Positions 1-6,999 of a stretch of 8,671 nt of DNA are shown one piece after another. Source of the stretch: Actinomycetota bacterium (lineage in GTDB: Bacteria; Actinomycetota; Thermoleophilia; Solirubrobacterales; Solirubrobacteraceae). The translations under genes and the position numbers were made by a program. Numbering within the stretch: the first letter of the stretch is position 1; each line of letters starts with the position of its first letter. The stretch spans positions 1 to 8,671 of the forward strand of contig VAYD01000086.1 of assembly GCA_005883905.1 (NCBI GenBank), written 5' to 3'. Under the pieces are notes generated by a model, which saw only the letters and a list, made by a program, of their open reading frames with translations, was not told where the DNA came from and did not search any database.

Positions 1-1
1 C

Positions 2-226
2 ACTGAGCGCTCCACGCCGAAGGCGTGGACGGCCGTCAGGGCAGTGCCCTGCTCCTCGAGCGCGACGTGGGTCGTGGCGGCCATCGCCGTGCTGTTCGCC
101 GTGATCACGTTCGTGCGAGCCCCTCGGCTGAGTGAGGAATCGGCCGGCGCGGATGCCGAGCTGACGGCCGCTCTCAGCCCGTCCAGTCGGGCGTCCGGCA
201 CGGCTTGGCGTCGCACACGTCGATGA
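2..226 (+). CDS. C-terminal fragment of a membrane protein (partial, 5' end off the window)
   Basis: This frame is open from the first bases of the window to TGA at 224-226, and most third positions are G or C. The other two forward frames hit stops early (one at 4-6). The product contains one clear hydrophobic helix (VVAAIAVLFAVITFV), preceded by about 20 polar residues and followed by a polar tail of about 35 residues. A GTG at 44 could start a 60-aa protein, but it lacks a convincing ribosome binding site, so a fragment of a longer upstream gene is more likely. The last 53 bases overlap the 3' end of the convergent secreted hydrolase gene, so the true end or even the gene itself is uncertain. 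The family is not recognised. One helix with a short tail would fit the C-terminal end of many transporters or anchored proteins. Confidence 0.4.
   Translation, partial: TERSTPKAWTAVRAVPCSSSATWVVAAIAVLFAVITFVRAPRLSEESAGADAELTAALSPSSRASGTAWRRTRR
126..179. terminator. Nested inverted repeat at the convergent gene ends, possible terminator
   Basis: GGCTGAG at 126-132 is complementary to CTCAGCC at 173-179. Nested inside are CGGCCG at 141-146 and CGGCCG at 165-170, so a long imperfect hairpin of about 54 nt can form. It straddles the stop codon of the leftward hydrolase gene (174-176). Neither strand has a T-run after it, so it is not a classic intrinsic terminator. GC-rich actinobacterial terminators often lack one. 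It could equally be chance pairing in GC-rich DNA, because it also lies inside the rightward partial reading frame. Confidence 0.28.
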
Positions 227-2312
227 TCTGCCCTCCGGGCCTCATGTACTCGGCGATCTGCCGCCGGATCGCGGGCGAGTTCCGGATGACGTAGTCGTGC
301 GGATCCTGGCCACCCGCCGGCGGGACGTTCCCCTCGGGCGCGATGTTCGTGCCCATGCGGTTGCCGTCCTGCTGGCGCAGCGGACCGATGTCCCAGGGGA
401 TGATCGCGTTGTCGTCGCGCGGCAACGCTCCCAGCGTGCCGAGCCCCCACGCTGCGTCGGCATCGAACGTCCGCCCCGGGTCATAGGCCGGCATCCGAAG
501 CTTCGCGCCGATCGTCCGGGCCTCGACCTCGGCCTGCAGGTTGGAGACCTGGTGGTCGCCGATGGCCATCTCGATCAGCACGTGATGGGCCGGGGTGCCG
601 GGCAGCGGGTCGCGCGTCATGTGCTGCGCGTAGCCCGAGGGGTCGCCGCGGTCCCACAGCATCTGCATCAGGTCGAGGATCAGCGGGTGCACCGCGGTGT
701 CCGGGTAGCCGCCGGAGCCGTCGAACGGCGGGCGTCCGTAGAGGACGTCGGCGAACGCCGCCGGGTCCTCCGGGTCGTCGAAGTCGACGCTGCGCGGCAG
801 CAGCACCGAGTACGTCATCGCCGGCACGTAGAGGACCGATCGGGTGACGTCGGGTGACAGCGCCGTGAACGCGCCGCCCAGGACACCGCCCTGGCTGTTG
901 CCGTAGTAGGCGACGCTGCTCGTGTCGACGACGCTCGCGCCGTCCACCCGGAACGCGGGGTCCGACGCGAACCCGTCAGCCGTGACCAAGAGCCGCGCCA
1001 GGTAGTCGAAGTTCAGGAACCCCTGCTGCAGGCGGTCGGCCAGGACCGGGAACTTCGAGAGGTCGAGCAGCACCTGCAGCCCGGTCGGGACGTCCTCGTC
1101 GGCCATCCCCTGCCAGTCCGTGGCGCAGACGAGCACCTTGTTCTCGTCGCCGAGCTGGTGGACGTTGCGCGAGCGGCGCGTCTCCCCGACGTCGCCGAAC
1201 AGGCCGTGGCCGTAGAGCGAGCCCTGGAGCTTCTGCCCGCCGGCGGCGGAGAACGGGATGTTGCAGACGAATGGAGCGTGGTCGAGATTGCCGGTCCGCT
1301 GGTGGGGCAGCCCGTCGCGGCCATAGTTGAAGCCCTGGCCCGTCTTGCAGTCCGGCGAGGTCAGGTAGCAGGGGACGTCGAACGTTCCCTCGACCTGGCG
1401 CATCAGGTCGCGGTCGGTGCCGGCCGGGCACGGGGTGCCCTCGGCGGTATCGCAGCGCGTGAAGTCGGTGACCTTGGTCACCTGGAAGGCCGGCGCGCGG
1501 CCCTGCACCTTCCGGTCCGCCATCGTCTTGTCGCCCAGCTTGGCGAACGCGTCGTTGCGGATCGCCAGCGCCCGCTCGGACAGCGACCGGCGGCTGGCGA
1601 TCGTGAAGTCCCAGGCGGCATACAGGTCACGGCGCGCGACGTGCGCGCGGCGCAGGGCGCGGAAGACCTGCTCGAAGTGGCCGCGGCGCTGGTTGACGGC
1701 ACGCTGGCCAGACGACAGCCGGTCGCGGTAGATGCGAAACGGCGCAGTCGCCTTCACGGCCTTGCCCGACGCGGTGCGCAGGTGACGGAAGGCGACGATG
1801 TAACGGTGGCCCTCCAGGAAGTTGCGAGCGGGATGGATCTCGAGGTTGCGCTCCCCATCAGAGGCTGCATTGCTGTCGAGCTCGGCCCAGATCGGCCAGC
1901 GCCGGTGCGTCTTGGCGTCGATGACGACCACGGGCTGGTTGCGCGCCCGGTACTGCGCCGGGCGGGCGACTCCGACCAGGCCGGTGCGCCGGAAGGCCGC
2001 TTCGTTGTCGAGCCCGGGGACGCGGACGACGATGGTGATGCCGGGGCTGAAGCCGTCGTTGCGGTTCCAGCCGGCCGGGTCGACGTGCACGCCCTTGGTG
2101 TTGGCGGGCATCGCCGAGCGGCGGAGATCCACGCGCCGACCCGTGGCCGTGTGATGGTCGGCGCGGGTGTAGTAGTCGTCCGGGAACGGGGCGAGGCACT
2201 GCTGCCCTGCGCCGAGGATGAATTCGCACCCGGGGTGGATCGCGACCTTCGCCGCGCCGGCAGGGACGGCGCTCAACCCGAGGGCGGCGGCCACGATCAA
2301 GAGAATTCGCAT
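174..2312 (-). CDS. Secreted alpha/beta-hydrolase-fold protein, 712 aa, substrate unknown
   Basis: The protein begins with a short Sec signal peptide (MRILLIVAAALGLSAVPAGA, cleavage near A20-A21), so it is exported. Residues about 25-270 form a poorly recognisable N-terminal region. An alpha/beta-hydrolase domain follows: an oxyanion-loop-like YGHGLFG (367-373), a nucleophile elbow G471-N-S473-Q-G475-G, a late-strand Asp in GDHQVSN (D586) and a C-terminal His in DPHDYV (H672), spaced as expected for a Ser-Asp-His triad. Cysteines (29, 39, 287, 295, 315, 322, 350, 396, 700, 705) suit an extracellular disulfide-bonded protein. The GNSQGG elbow followed by GG.F.ALSPDV resembles large secreted esterase/lipase-like proteins of actinobacteria and myxobacteria. 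That resemblance is from memory and the substrate is unknown. The ATG at 2310-2312 is chosen because it directly starts the signal peptide; its ribosome binding site is weak. It is the last gene of the leftward block, after a 78-nt gap. Confidence 0.85.
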   Translation of the reverse strand: MRILLIVAAALGLSAVPAGAAKVAIHPGCEFILGAGQQCLAPFPDDYYTRADHHTATGRRVDLRRSAMPANTKGVHVDPAGWNRNDGFSPGITIVVRVPGLDNEAAFRRTGLVGVARPAQYRARNQPVVVIDAKTHRRWPIWAELDSNAASDGERNLEIHPARNFLEGHRYIVAFRHLRTASGKAVKATAPFRIYRDRLSSGQRAVNQRRGHFEQVFRALRRAHVARRDLYAAWDFTIASRRSLSERALAIRNDAFAKLGDKTMADRKVQGRAPAFQVTKVTDFTRCDTAEGTPCPAGTDRDLMRQVEGTFDVPCYLTSPDCKTGQGFNYGRDGLPHQRTGNLDHAPFVCNIPFSAAGGQKLQGSLYGHGLFGDVGETRRSRNVHQLGDENKVLVCATDWQGMADEDVPTGLQVLLDLSKFPVLADRLQQGFLNFDYLARLLVTADGFASDPAFRVDGASVVDTSSVAYYGNSQGGVLGGAFTALSPDVTRSVLYVPAMTYSVLLPRSVDFDDPEDPAAFADVLYGRPPFDGSGGYPDTAVHPLILDLMQMLWDRGDPSGYAQHMTRDPLPGTPAHHVLIEMAIGDHQVSNLQAEVEARTIGAKLRMPAYDPGRTFDADAAWGLGTLGALPRDDNAIIPWDIGPLRQQDGNRMGTNIAPEGNVPPAGGQDPHDYVIRNSPAIRRQIAEYMRPGGQIIDVCDAKPCRTPDWTG

Positions 2313-2390
2313 CGCGCGTGACCGTAGGAACCCGGTCTCCGGGCGACCATGTCATGGCTCACAAACCGCGTGTGACCGGTAACGGAGACG
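2313..2390 (-). promoter_or_regulatory. 78-nt gap with small dyads upstream of the 712-aa hydrolase; possible promoter/operator
   Basis: This is the widest gap inside the leftward gene block. It contains TCACA-N7-TGTGA (2359-2375), an 11-bp palindrome CCATGTCATGG (2347-2357) and CCCGG-TCT-CCGGG (2331-2343). There is also an imperfect direct repeat, CGCGCGTGACCGTA (2313-2326) and CGCGTGTGACCGGTA (2367-2381). No convincing -10/-35 pair or T-run terminator is visible. Such a density of dyads could reflect regulator binding and separate control of the hydrolase. With short elements in GC-rich DNA, chance is a real alternative. Confidence 0.27.
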
Positions 2391-2813
2391 TCAGCGGGCG
2401 CGGCTCGAGCGGAAGTTGCCGATGAGAAAGGCGCCGAGCAGCACGGATGCGAGGATCTCGAGCACGATCGAGACGACGATCGCCTGGCGATAGCCGCTCT
2501 CCATGAACCCGAAGAGCGGGGCTTGCTCGCTGACCAGCAATGCCGCCAGGGAGCCGACCGCCACGCCGATGCCCATCGCGGCGACGCAGCCGAGCACCTG
2601 CCTCCCGCGCCGCCCGGCGCGCTGGATCGGCAGGAACAGGGCGCCGGCAAGGACGACGGACGCCGCGAAGTTGAGCACGAACAGCGTCCCGATGGTCGGA
2701 ATCACCGAGTAGTAGGCGCCGAAGTACTGCTGCAGGTGGTCCACCCCCACTCCGAGCAGGGCCGCTGCGCCGAGGTAGCGGGCGGCCCGCTCCGCGTGCG
2801 TGAGATCAGTCAT
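2391..2813 (-). CDS. Small four-helix membrane protein, 140 aa, unknown function
   Basis: The product is a hydrophobic protein with four predicted membrane helices at about residues 10-25, 40-62, 72-94 and 108-132, and an Arg-rich C-terminal end. The segment HLQQYFGAYYSVIPTIGTLF between helices 1 and 2 resembles a recurring class of small actinobacterial membrane proteins that I know only as uncharacterised. The ATG at 2811-2813 is chosen over a longer in-frame extension to 2858 for two reasons: the extension would run back into the upstream gene, and this ATG gives the typical ATGACTGA overlap of 8 nt with the lipoprotein gene's stop. That overlap implies translational coupling, so the two proteins are probably made together. 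No catalytic motif is visible. A role alongside the Lipoprotein_15 protein is inferred from the coupling only. Confidence 0.8.
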   Translation of the reverse strand: MTDLTHAERAARYLGAAALLGVGVDHLQQYFGAYYSVIPTIGTLFVLNFAASVVLAGALFLPIQRAGRRGRQVLGCVAAMGIGVAVGSLAALLVSEQAPLFGFMESGYRQAIVVSIVLEILASVLLGAFLIGNFRSSRAR

Positions 2814-3273
2814 CGTCGATCTTCGCCCCGCTCGCGTTGAGCACGTACCACTTGCCACCGAACTGGTTCAGGCCTTGGCCGTTCGCGTCTCCGGGCTTGG
2901 GGTCGGCGGCGTACCGGTACAGCGGGTGTCCGTTGTACGTCAGCTGACGACCGCCATCGGTGCGCTTGGTCGTTCCGATCTTGCCCGCGGCGAGACCGGA
3001 TGCCACGCTGGGCTTGCCGCTGGTCGTGGCCGGTGGCCAGATGCCGGCGCACGCACCGCTACAGGTGCTCGTGTCGCCCGTCCTGCCCTGACCGTCGACC
3101 AGCGCACGACCAGGCTCGAGTCGCGCAAGACGCAGCATCGCGCCGGCGCTCGTGGTCGGTGACTTGGAGGTGGTGCCGCCGCCTCCGCAGCCCGCAATGA
3201 GGAGCGCGACGGCGACGGGCGCGATCGCCAACCAGCGGCGGTTCTTTCGCAACGACGTTTCGTAGTAGTTCAT
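2806..3273 (-). CDS. Lipoprotein_15 / COG4315 family lipoprotein, 155 aa, first repeat lacking its signature motif
   Basis: A lipoprotein signal is present: a basic N-terminus (KNRRW), a hydrophobic stretch at 15-27 and a lipobox I26-A-G-C29, followed by a Gly/Ser/Thr linker. The body matches the secreted-repeat family of unknown function (PF03640, COG4315, Yx(FWY)xxD motif). Seen are LVDGQGRT (58-65), C71-SGA-C75, WPP (79-81), YNGHPLYRYAAD (113-124, motif Y119-R-Y121-A-A-D124), PGDANGQG and GGKWYVL (139-145). In relatives GRT of the first repeat is normally followed by an LYxFxxD-like motif. Here T65 runs directly into GDTSTC, an apparent in-frame loss of about 7-8 residues. The ATG at 3271-3273 has AGGGG immediately upstream. 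A longer frame to 3645 merely shadows the next gene. The function of the family is unknown; an electron-transfer or envelope-stress role is sometimes guessed. Confidence 0.85.
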   Translation of the reverse strand: MNYYETSLRKNRRWLAIAPVAVALLIAGCGGGGTTSKSPTTSAGAMLRLARLEPGRALVDGQGRTGDTSTCSGACAGIWPPATTSGKPSVASGLAAGKIGTTKRTDGGRQLTYNGHPLYRYAADPKPGDANGQGLNQFGGKWYVLNASGAKIDDD

Positions 3274-3290
3274 TCCCCTGAGGACACCGA

Positions 3291-4631
3291 CTACGGCGAG
3301 AACCTTCCGCGACGTGCACGTGCGAGGAAGCTCCGCACCGCTCGGATGCCGGCCGGCGACCTCAGGACCGCGTGCCCGACGCCCGGGAGGACGCGAATCG
3401 TGGGAGTCAGCGTCCAGCGTGCTTCCTGGCGCATCCAGGACACGGTCGTGCTGAGGTCGGCCGCGCCTTCGAGCAACAGCGTCGGCACCGCCGGCAGCGG
3501 GCGGTCGAGCTGCGTCGTCGTCGGGGCCTCGGCCGGAGGCCAGTGCCGACACAGCTCGATCAGGCCGTTGCGGGCCGCGGTGGCGGCGTCGAACGGCCAC
3601 ACCGGGTGGTCCGGGCGGTGGGCGGGAAAGCGCGAGTCGGCACACAACGTGGCCGCATGCAGGCCCTGGCTCAAGACCGTCGCCGGCGCGGCCTGTGCGC
3701 GACGGGTGGCGGCGACGAGCCGGTCCAGTCCGCGCCGGTCGCCCGCGGCTGCGCGGTGCAACGCCGCCGCGACGCCGGGGAAGTCAGGCGCGCCGATGCT
3801 CAGGGCGGTCAGCGCGTCGAGCACCGCCGGGCCGTTCGCGCCGCGCCGCAGCGCCAGGTGCAGGTCGCGCGCCGGGTCGGTGGGGCACCGCCCGCAGGCG
3901 GCCCGCAGGACGCGCGCGGTCGCGCGCAGGTTGTCCTGCAGCGTCGCGTCGACGCCCGTCTGCGGCACGACCGACGCGAGGACGAGCCCGGCGACGTTGC
4001 GCGGGTGAGCGAGTGCGTAGCGCTCGGCGACGTAGGTGCCGTAGGAGACGCCCATGATCCACATCCGCCTGGCCCGTAGTACAGCCCGCAGGGCCTCGAG
4101 GTCGGCGACGACCTGAGTGGTCGTGTAGAACGCGCGGCGGGAGCCGAGGCGCCGCGCGCAGTCGCGCACCGCCGACGCGGGCGGGACGGTCAGGTCGGAG
4201 GTGCCCATCGCCCGCTGCAGGGCCGGACACCGAAGCGCGGCGCCACCCGTGCCGCGCTGGTCGATCATCACGATGTCGAACCGATCGGCGACCGCGCCCA
4301 GGCGCGAACGCGTGCGGCGAAGAAACGGAACGCCGGGCTGCCCCGGCCCGCCGGTCAGCGCGAGGAGCACGGGTCGCTGTGGATCTCCCACCGCCGCGAC
4401 GCGCAGCGCGAGCCGCCGACCGCCAGGGCGGGCGGGGTCGAGCGCCACGCGCAGGGTCGCGCAGCGCGCGTGCGGCGCGACGCGGCACGGACTCATGTGA
4501 AACGGCGCCGCGGCGCGCGAGGCGGGGCTGCCCGGCATCGTGGTGTGGCCGCCGCCACACCCGACCGCCGCGGCGGCGAAGAGCCCGCCGGCAATGGCTA
4601 TCGATGGATGCAGAACCTGCCGCGGTCGCAC
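3291..4631 (-). CDS. TAP-like / proline-iminopeptidase-type alpha/beta hydrolase lipoprotein (peptidase S33-like), 446 aa
   Basis: The N-terminus carries a lipobox (A22-V-G-C25, then GGGH), so the enzyme is predicted to be a membrane-anchored lipoprotein outside the cytoplasm. The alpha/beta-hydrolase landmarks of the S33/TAP-like group are in order: GGPG in LTGGPGQPG (about 92-100, where many relatives have HGGPG), DQRGTGG (124-130), the nucleophile elbow G194-V-S196-Y-G198, a catalytic Asp in EGAADLSTT (D392) and a His in GVGHAVL (H420). Paired cysteines (49/57, 135/158, 246/249, 330/361) suit an extracellular fold. Relatives release N-terminal residues or short peptides; the substrate here is unproven. 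The start is GTG at 4629-4631, abutting the TGA of the upstream gene (TGAGTG) and lacking its own Shine-Dalgarno sequence, which suggests coupled translation. It ends 17 nt before the lipoprotein gene. Length is close to usual for secreted actinobacterial TAP-like hydrolases. Confidence 0.9.
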   Translation of the reverse strand: MRPRQVLHPSIAIAGGLFAAAAVGCGGGHTTMPGSPASRAAAPFHMSPCRVAPHARCATLRVALDPARPGGRRLALRVAAVGDPQRPVLLALTGGPGQPGVPFLRRTRSRLGAVADRFDIVMIDQRGTGGAALRCPALQRAMGTSDLTVPPASAVRDCARRLGSRRAFYTTTQVVADLEALRAVLRARRMWIMGVSYGTYVAERYALAHPRNVAGLVLASVVPQTGVDATLQDNLRATARVLRAACGRCPTDPARDLHLALRRGANGPAVLDALTALSIGAPDFPGVAAALHRAAAGDRRGLDRLVAATRRAQAAPATVLSQGLHAATLCADSRFPAHRPDHPVWPFDAATAARNGLIELCRHWPPAEAPTTTQLDRPLPAVPTLLLEGAADLSTTVSWMRQEARWTLTPTIRVLPGVGHAVLRSPAGIRAVRSFLARARRGRFSP

Positions 4632-6866
4632 TCAGCGCACGGTCAGGGTCACCGTCTGCGTGTGGGTCACTCCGCCGCCCGTCCCGGTGACCGTCACCGT
4701 GGACGTGCCGGTCGGTGTCCTCTTGTTCGTCGTGACCGTCATGGTCGACGTGCTCGTCGTCGGATTGGGGCTGAACGACGCCGACGCGCGGCTCGGCAGG
4801 CCGCTCGCACTCAGCGAGACGCCGCCGGTGAGGCTGCTGCTGGGCGCCGCGGTGACGGTGAACGTCGTGCGCTGACCGCGGCTCACCGTGCCCGTTGCCG
4901 GCGTCACCGTGAGGGTGAAGTCGGGCGCGGGCGCCGGGTTGGCGATCACGAGGGTGACCTGTGCCGTGTGGACCTGGGCGCCGCTGGTGCCCGTGATCGT
5001 CAAGGGGTAGGAGCCAGGCGCAACGCTCGACGTCGTCGTGACGGCGAGCGTCGACGTACCGCCCCCGCTGACGGTCGCCGGCGTGAAGGATCCCGTCGCG
5101 CCGGACGGGAGGCCGGACACGGTCAGGTCGACGTTGCCGCCGAAACCGCCCGTCGGGGTGACGTTCGTGGTGTAGCTCGTGCCCGATCCGGGCGCGACCG
5201 TCTGGCTCGCGGGCGTCGCGGAGATCGCGAAGTCCGGCGTCACGGCCGCGGCGCAGCCCGGGAGCTGGAACGTCCCGATGCGCGTGTGCCAGTTGAACGT
5301 CCCGCTCGAGGCCAGGTACTCGCTGGTGAACCAGAAGGTGCAGTCGTCGACCGGGTCCACGCCGAGGCTCGAGTAGTCGCCCCATCGGCTGAGCCCCGTC
5401 AGCTGGGAGCCGGTGCCGGCGATCAGCGTCGCTTCACCCTGGCCCATCGTGTTCAGCGGGTCGCTTGCCACGCGCCCGGTGAACCGCAGACTCGGGCGGA
5501 CGGTCGAGCTCGACGCGCTGAAGCCCAGGCCGATCCCGCCGGCGCGGTCCATGGCGGCGCTCCCCATCCAGCGGTGCGTCGCGTCGGGCGCGTAGGTGCC
5601 CTGCTGGTACACGACCGGAGAAGCGGCACTCGGGTCACGCAGCTCGTACCAGCGCACGCCGGTGGTCGTGCCCGCGGTCACGCTCTGGTTGACCACGAGC
5701 GATTCGTGGTCGCCGAAGTTGCGGTACGCGAGCCGATACATCAGCCGGTCGCCGAGCGAATCGAGCTGCTGGCTGGTGCCCGGCTGGGGGATGCAGACGC
5801 CGCCGCCCCCGTTGCATGCCGCGGTGAAGCCCGCGACCGGGATCGCAGTCGGTGCGCCGCTGAACGTGGAGTTCGCCGGCGTCGTCCAATCGACGTGGAA
5901 CTTCCACAGCTCGAGCTGGTTGGTGCCGAAGTCCATGATGTAGTTGGGACTGCCCGCGGGCGGGGCCGTCGGGCCATCGAGGTCGGACGGGAGCAGGCCG
6001 CCGTAGGCCGTGCTCAGCTGGAAGCACTGCTGGGTGGCCGACAGGCCGGCCTGCATCCTGGTGCGATCGTAGGCGCAGACCTTGGGGCCGGCGAACGCGC
6101 TGCCGTTGTTGAAGATGTTGAACGTCGTGTAGTACGCGTCCGGCCACACCCCCAGCTTCGGGTAGTCCGGGAAGGCGGTGGTCCCGTAATCGAACGCGTA
6201 GCGGTAATAGCTACCCGTCGGGTTCGGTCCGGTCGATACCGCCACGCACTGCAGGTAGTGGTACGTCCTGGCGTTGGTCACCGAGAACTGGCTGATGACC
6301 CAGCGGTTCGCCAGCCGGTCGTACTCAACCGTCGCGTCGCCGTCGTCGTTGGCCTGGCAGCCGCCCCCGAATCCGCTGAAGAGCGTGTTCGTCGGGACCG
6401 GGCCATAGACCGGCGTGCCGCCCTTGTCGAAGATCGCGAAGCTCTGGTTGACGATCTGGACGAAGTGGTTGGGCCCCACAGCGCCGTTGGTGTCCGGAGG
6501 CGCGGAGTTCACGGTGAACGTGCCATTCGGCCCCGAGAACCCCTGCCCGACGCCCTCGAACCCGGCGCCGAGCGTCGGTGCCTGCGCCGCGCCCTTGCTC
6601 ACCTGGACCACGGGATCGAACATGCCGCCCATGAAGAGGGGCAGCTCCTTCACGCGCTTCTCCGCCTCGCGCTCGTTCTTGGCCGGCGCCGGCGGGATCT
6701 CGCGCAGCGGCCGCGACTTGTCGTGGTGGCGAGCCTGCATGACCTCGGCCCCCGGCCTGCCGGGTACGCCGCCCTGGGCGGCTTCGACAGCCTCGGGCGC
6801 CACGATCAGCATGAGAGCAACGAACAACCCGGCGAGACGGGCGGACGAGACGGCGTGATCCTTCAC
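4632..6866 (-). CDS. Large secreted protein with conserved unnamed N-terminal domain and two Ig-like repeats, 744 aa
   Basis: A Sec signal peptide (hydrophobic about 11-23, cleavage near A29-A30) is followed by a charged linker (45-75). Residues about 95-540 form one large domain with landmarks APPDTNGAVGPNHFVQIVN (122-140), CNGGGGVCIPQPGTSQQLDSLGDRLMYR (351-378), RNFGDHESLVVNQSV (382-396), VRWYELR (404-410) and HRWMGSAAMD (431-440). I recall this pattern from many secreted proteins of soil bacteria without a named function. A beta-propeller-like fold is possible but not shown. The C-terminus has two similar Ser/Thr-rich beta-sandwich repeats, about 545-641 (DFAISATPASQTVAPG) and 649-744 (DFTLTVTPATGTVSRG), each with a GLPS-A-SF-P pattern. 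These probably serve adhesion, spacing or wall contact. The start is GTG at 6864-6866 with a perfect AGGAGG six bases upstream. It is the first gene of the leftward operon. No protease or glycosidase catalytic motif was recognised. Confidence 0.85.
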   Translation of the reverse strand: MKDHAVSSARLAGLFVALMLIVAPEAVEAAQGGVPGRPGAEVMQARHHDKSRPLREIPPAPAKNEREAEKRVKELPLFMGGMFDPVVQVSKGAAQAPTLGAGFEGVGQGFSGPNGTFTVNSAPPDTNGAVGPNHFVQIVNQSFAIFDKGGTPVYGPVPTNTLFSGFGGGCQANDDGDATVEYDRLANRWVISQFSVTNARTYHYLQCVAVSTGPNPTGSYYRYAFDYGTTAFPDYPKLGVWPDAYYTTFNIFNNGSAFAGPKVCAYDRTRMQAGLSATQQCFQLSTAYGGLLPSDLDGPTAPPAGSPNYIMDFGTNQLELWKFHVDWTTPANSTFSGAPTAIPVAGFTAACNGGGGVCIPQPGTSQQLDSLGDRLMYRLAYRNFGDHESLVVNQSVTAGTTTGVRWYELRDPSAASPVVYQQGTYAPDATHRWMGSAAMDRAGGIGLGFSASSSTVRPSLRFTGRVASDPLNTMGQGEATLIAGTGSQLTGLSRWGDYSSLGVDPVDDCTFWFTSEYLASSGTFNWHTRIGTFQLPGCAAAVTPDFAISATPASQTVAPGSGTSYTTNVTPTGGFGGNVDLTVSGLPSGATGSFTPATVSGGGTSTLAVTTTSSVAPGSYPLTITGTSGAQVHTAQVTLVIANPAPAPDFTLTVTPATGTVSRGQRTTFTVTAAPSSSLTGGVSLSASGLPSRASASFSPNPTTSTSTMTVTTNKRTPTGTSTVTVTGTGGGVTHTQTVTLTVR

Positions 6867-6872
6867 GAGTGT

Positions 6873-6878
6873 CCTCCT
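6873..6878 (-). promoter_or_regulatory. Strong ribosome binding site for the 744-aa secreted protein
   Basis: The minus strand reads AGGAGG here, six bases before the GTG start at 6866. It is the only textbook Shine-Dalgarno sequence seen in the leftward block and fixes the start of the operon's first gene. The downstream genes have weak sites or none, as expected if they depend on coupling. Confidence 0.8.
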
Positions 6879-6980
6879 GGGAGCGGAATCCGTTCAGCGG
6901 GTGCGCCGCGGTGCCGCAGCGTAACGCCTCCGCGGGACCTGAAACCAGTGTCTGAGCCGGCCGAGTGCGCAAAAGAATCG
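6879..6980. promoter_or_regulatory. Divergent intergenic region; promoters expected but not identifiable
   Basis: This stretch separates the leftward operon from the rightward glycosyltransferase, so promoters for both should lie here, or further into the rightward frame if that gene starts later than 6985. I see no confident -35/-10 pair on either strand and no RNA gene. The only structured element adjoining it is the inverted repeat at 6981-6999. Confidence 0.3.
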
Positions 6981-6999
6981 CTGCATGTGCCACATGCAG
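6981..6999. repeat. Perfect 19-bp inverted repeat (8-bp arms, 3-nt centre), candidate operator
   Basis: CTGCATGT-GCC-ACATGCAG is a perfect inverted repeat lying between the divergent genes. It contains the ATG at 6985 and ends just after the ATG at 6994, the two most upstream in-frame starts of the glycosyltransferase frame. Its length and symmetry fit a dimeric repressor site (for example TetR-like), placed to control one or both divergent units. It could instead be an RNA hairpin in the 5' leader. A recognised consensus was not matched. Confidence 0.45.

Noticed and set aside
1158..2321. Rightward open frame (387 aa) opposite the 712-aa hydrolase
   Set aside because: It is of low complexity (Arg/Ala/Val/Gly) with no recognisable motif, and it fully overlaps a well-supported secreted hydrolase on the other strand.
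2359..2375. CRP/cAMP-type binding site
   Set aside because: The arms are TCACA-N7-TGTGA, the reverse order of the TGTGA-N6-TCACA consensus, so a CRP assignment is not supported. It is kept only as an unnamed dyad.
3784..5385. Leftward open frame (533 aa) spanning two genes
   Set aside because: It runs out of frame through both the secreted-protein and hydrolase genes and is dominated by His/Arg/Gly/Asp runs, as expected of a shadow frame.
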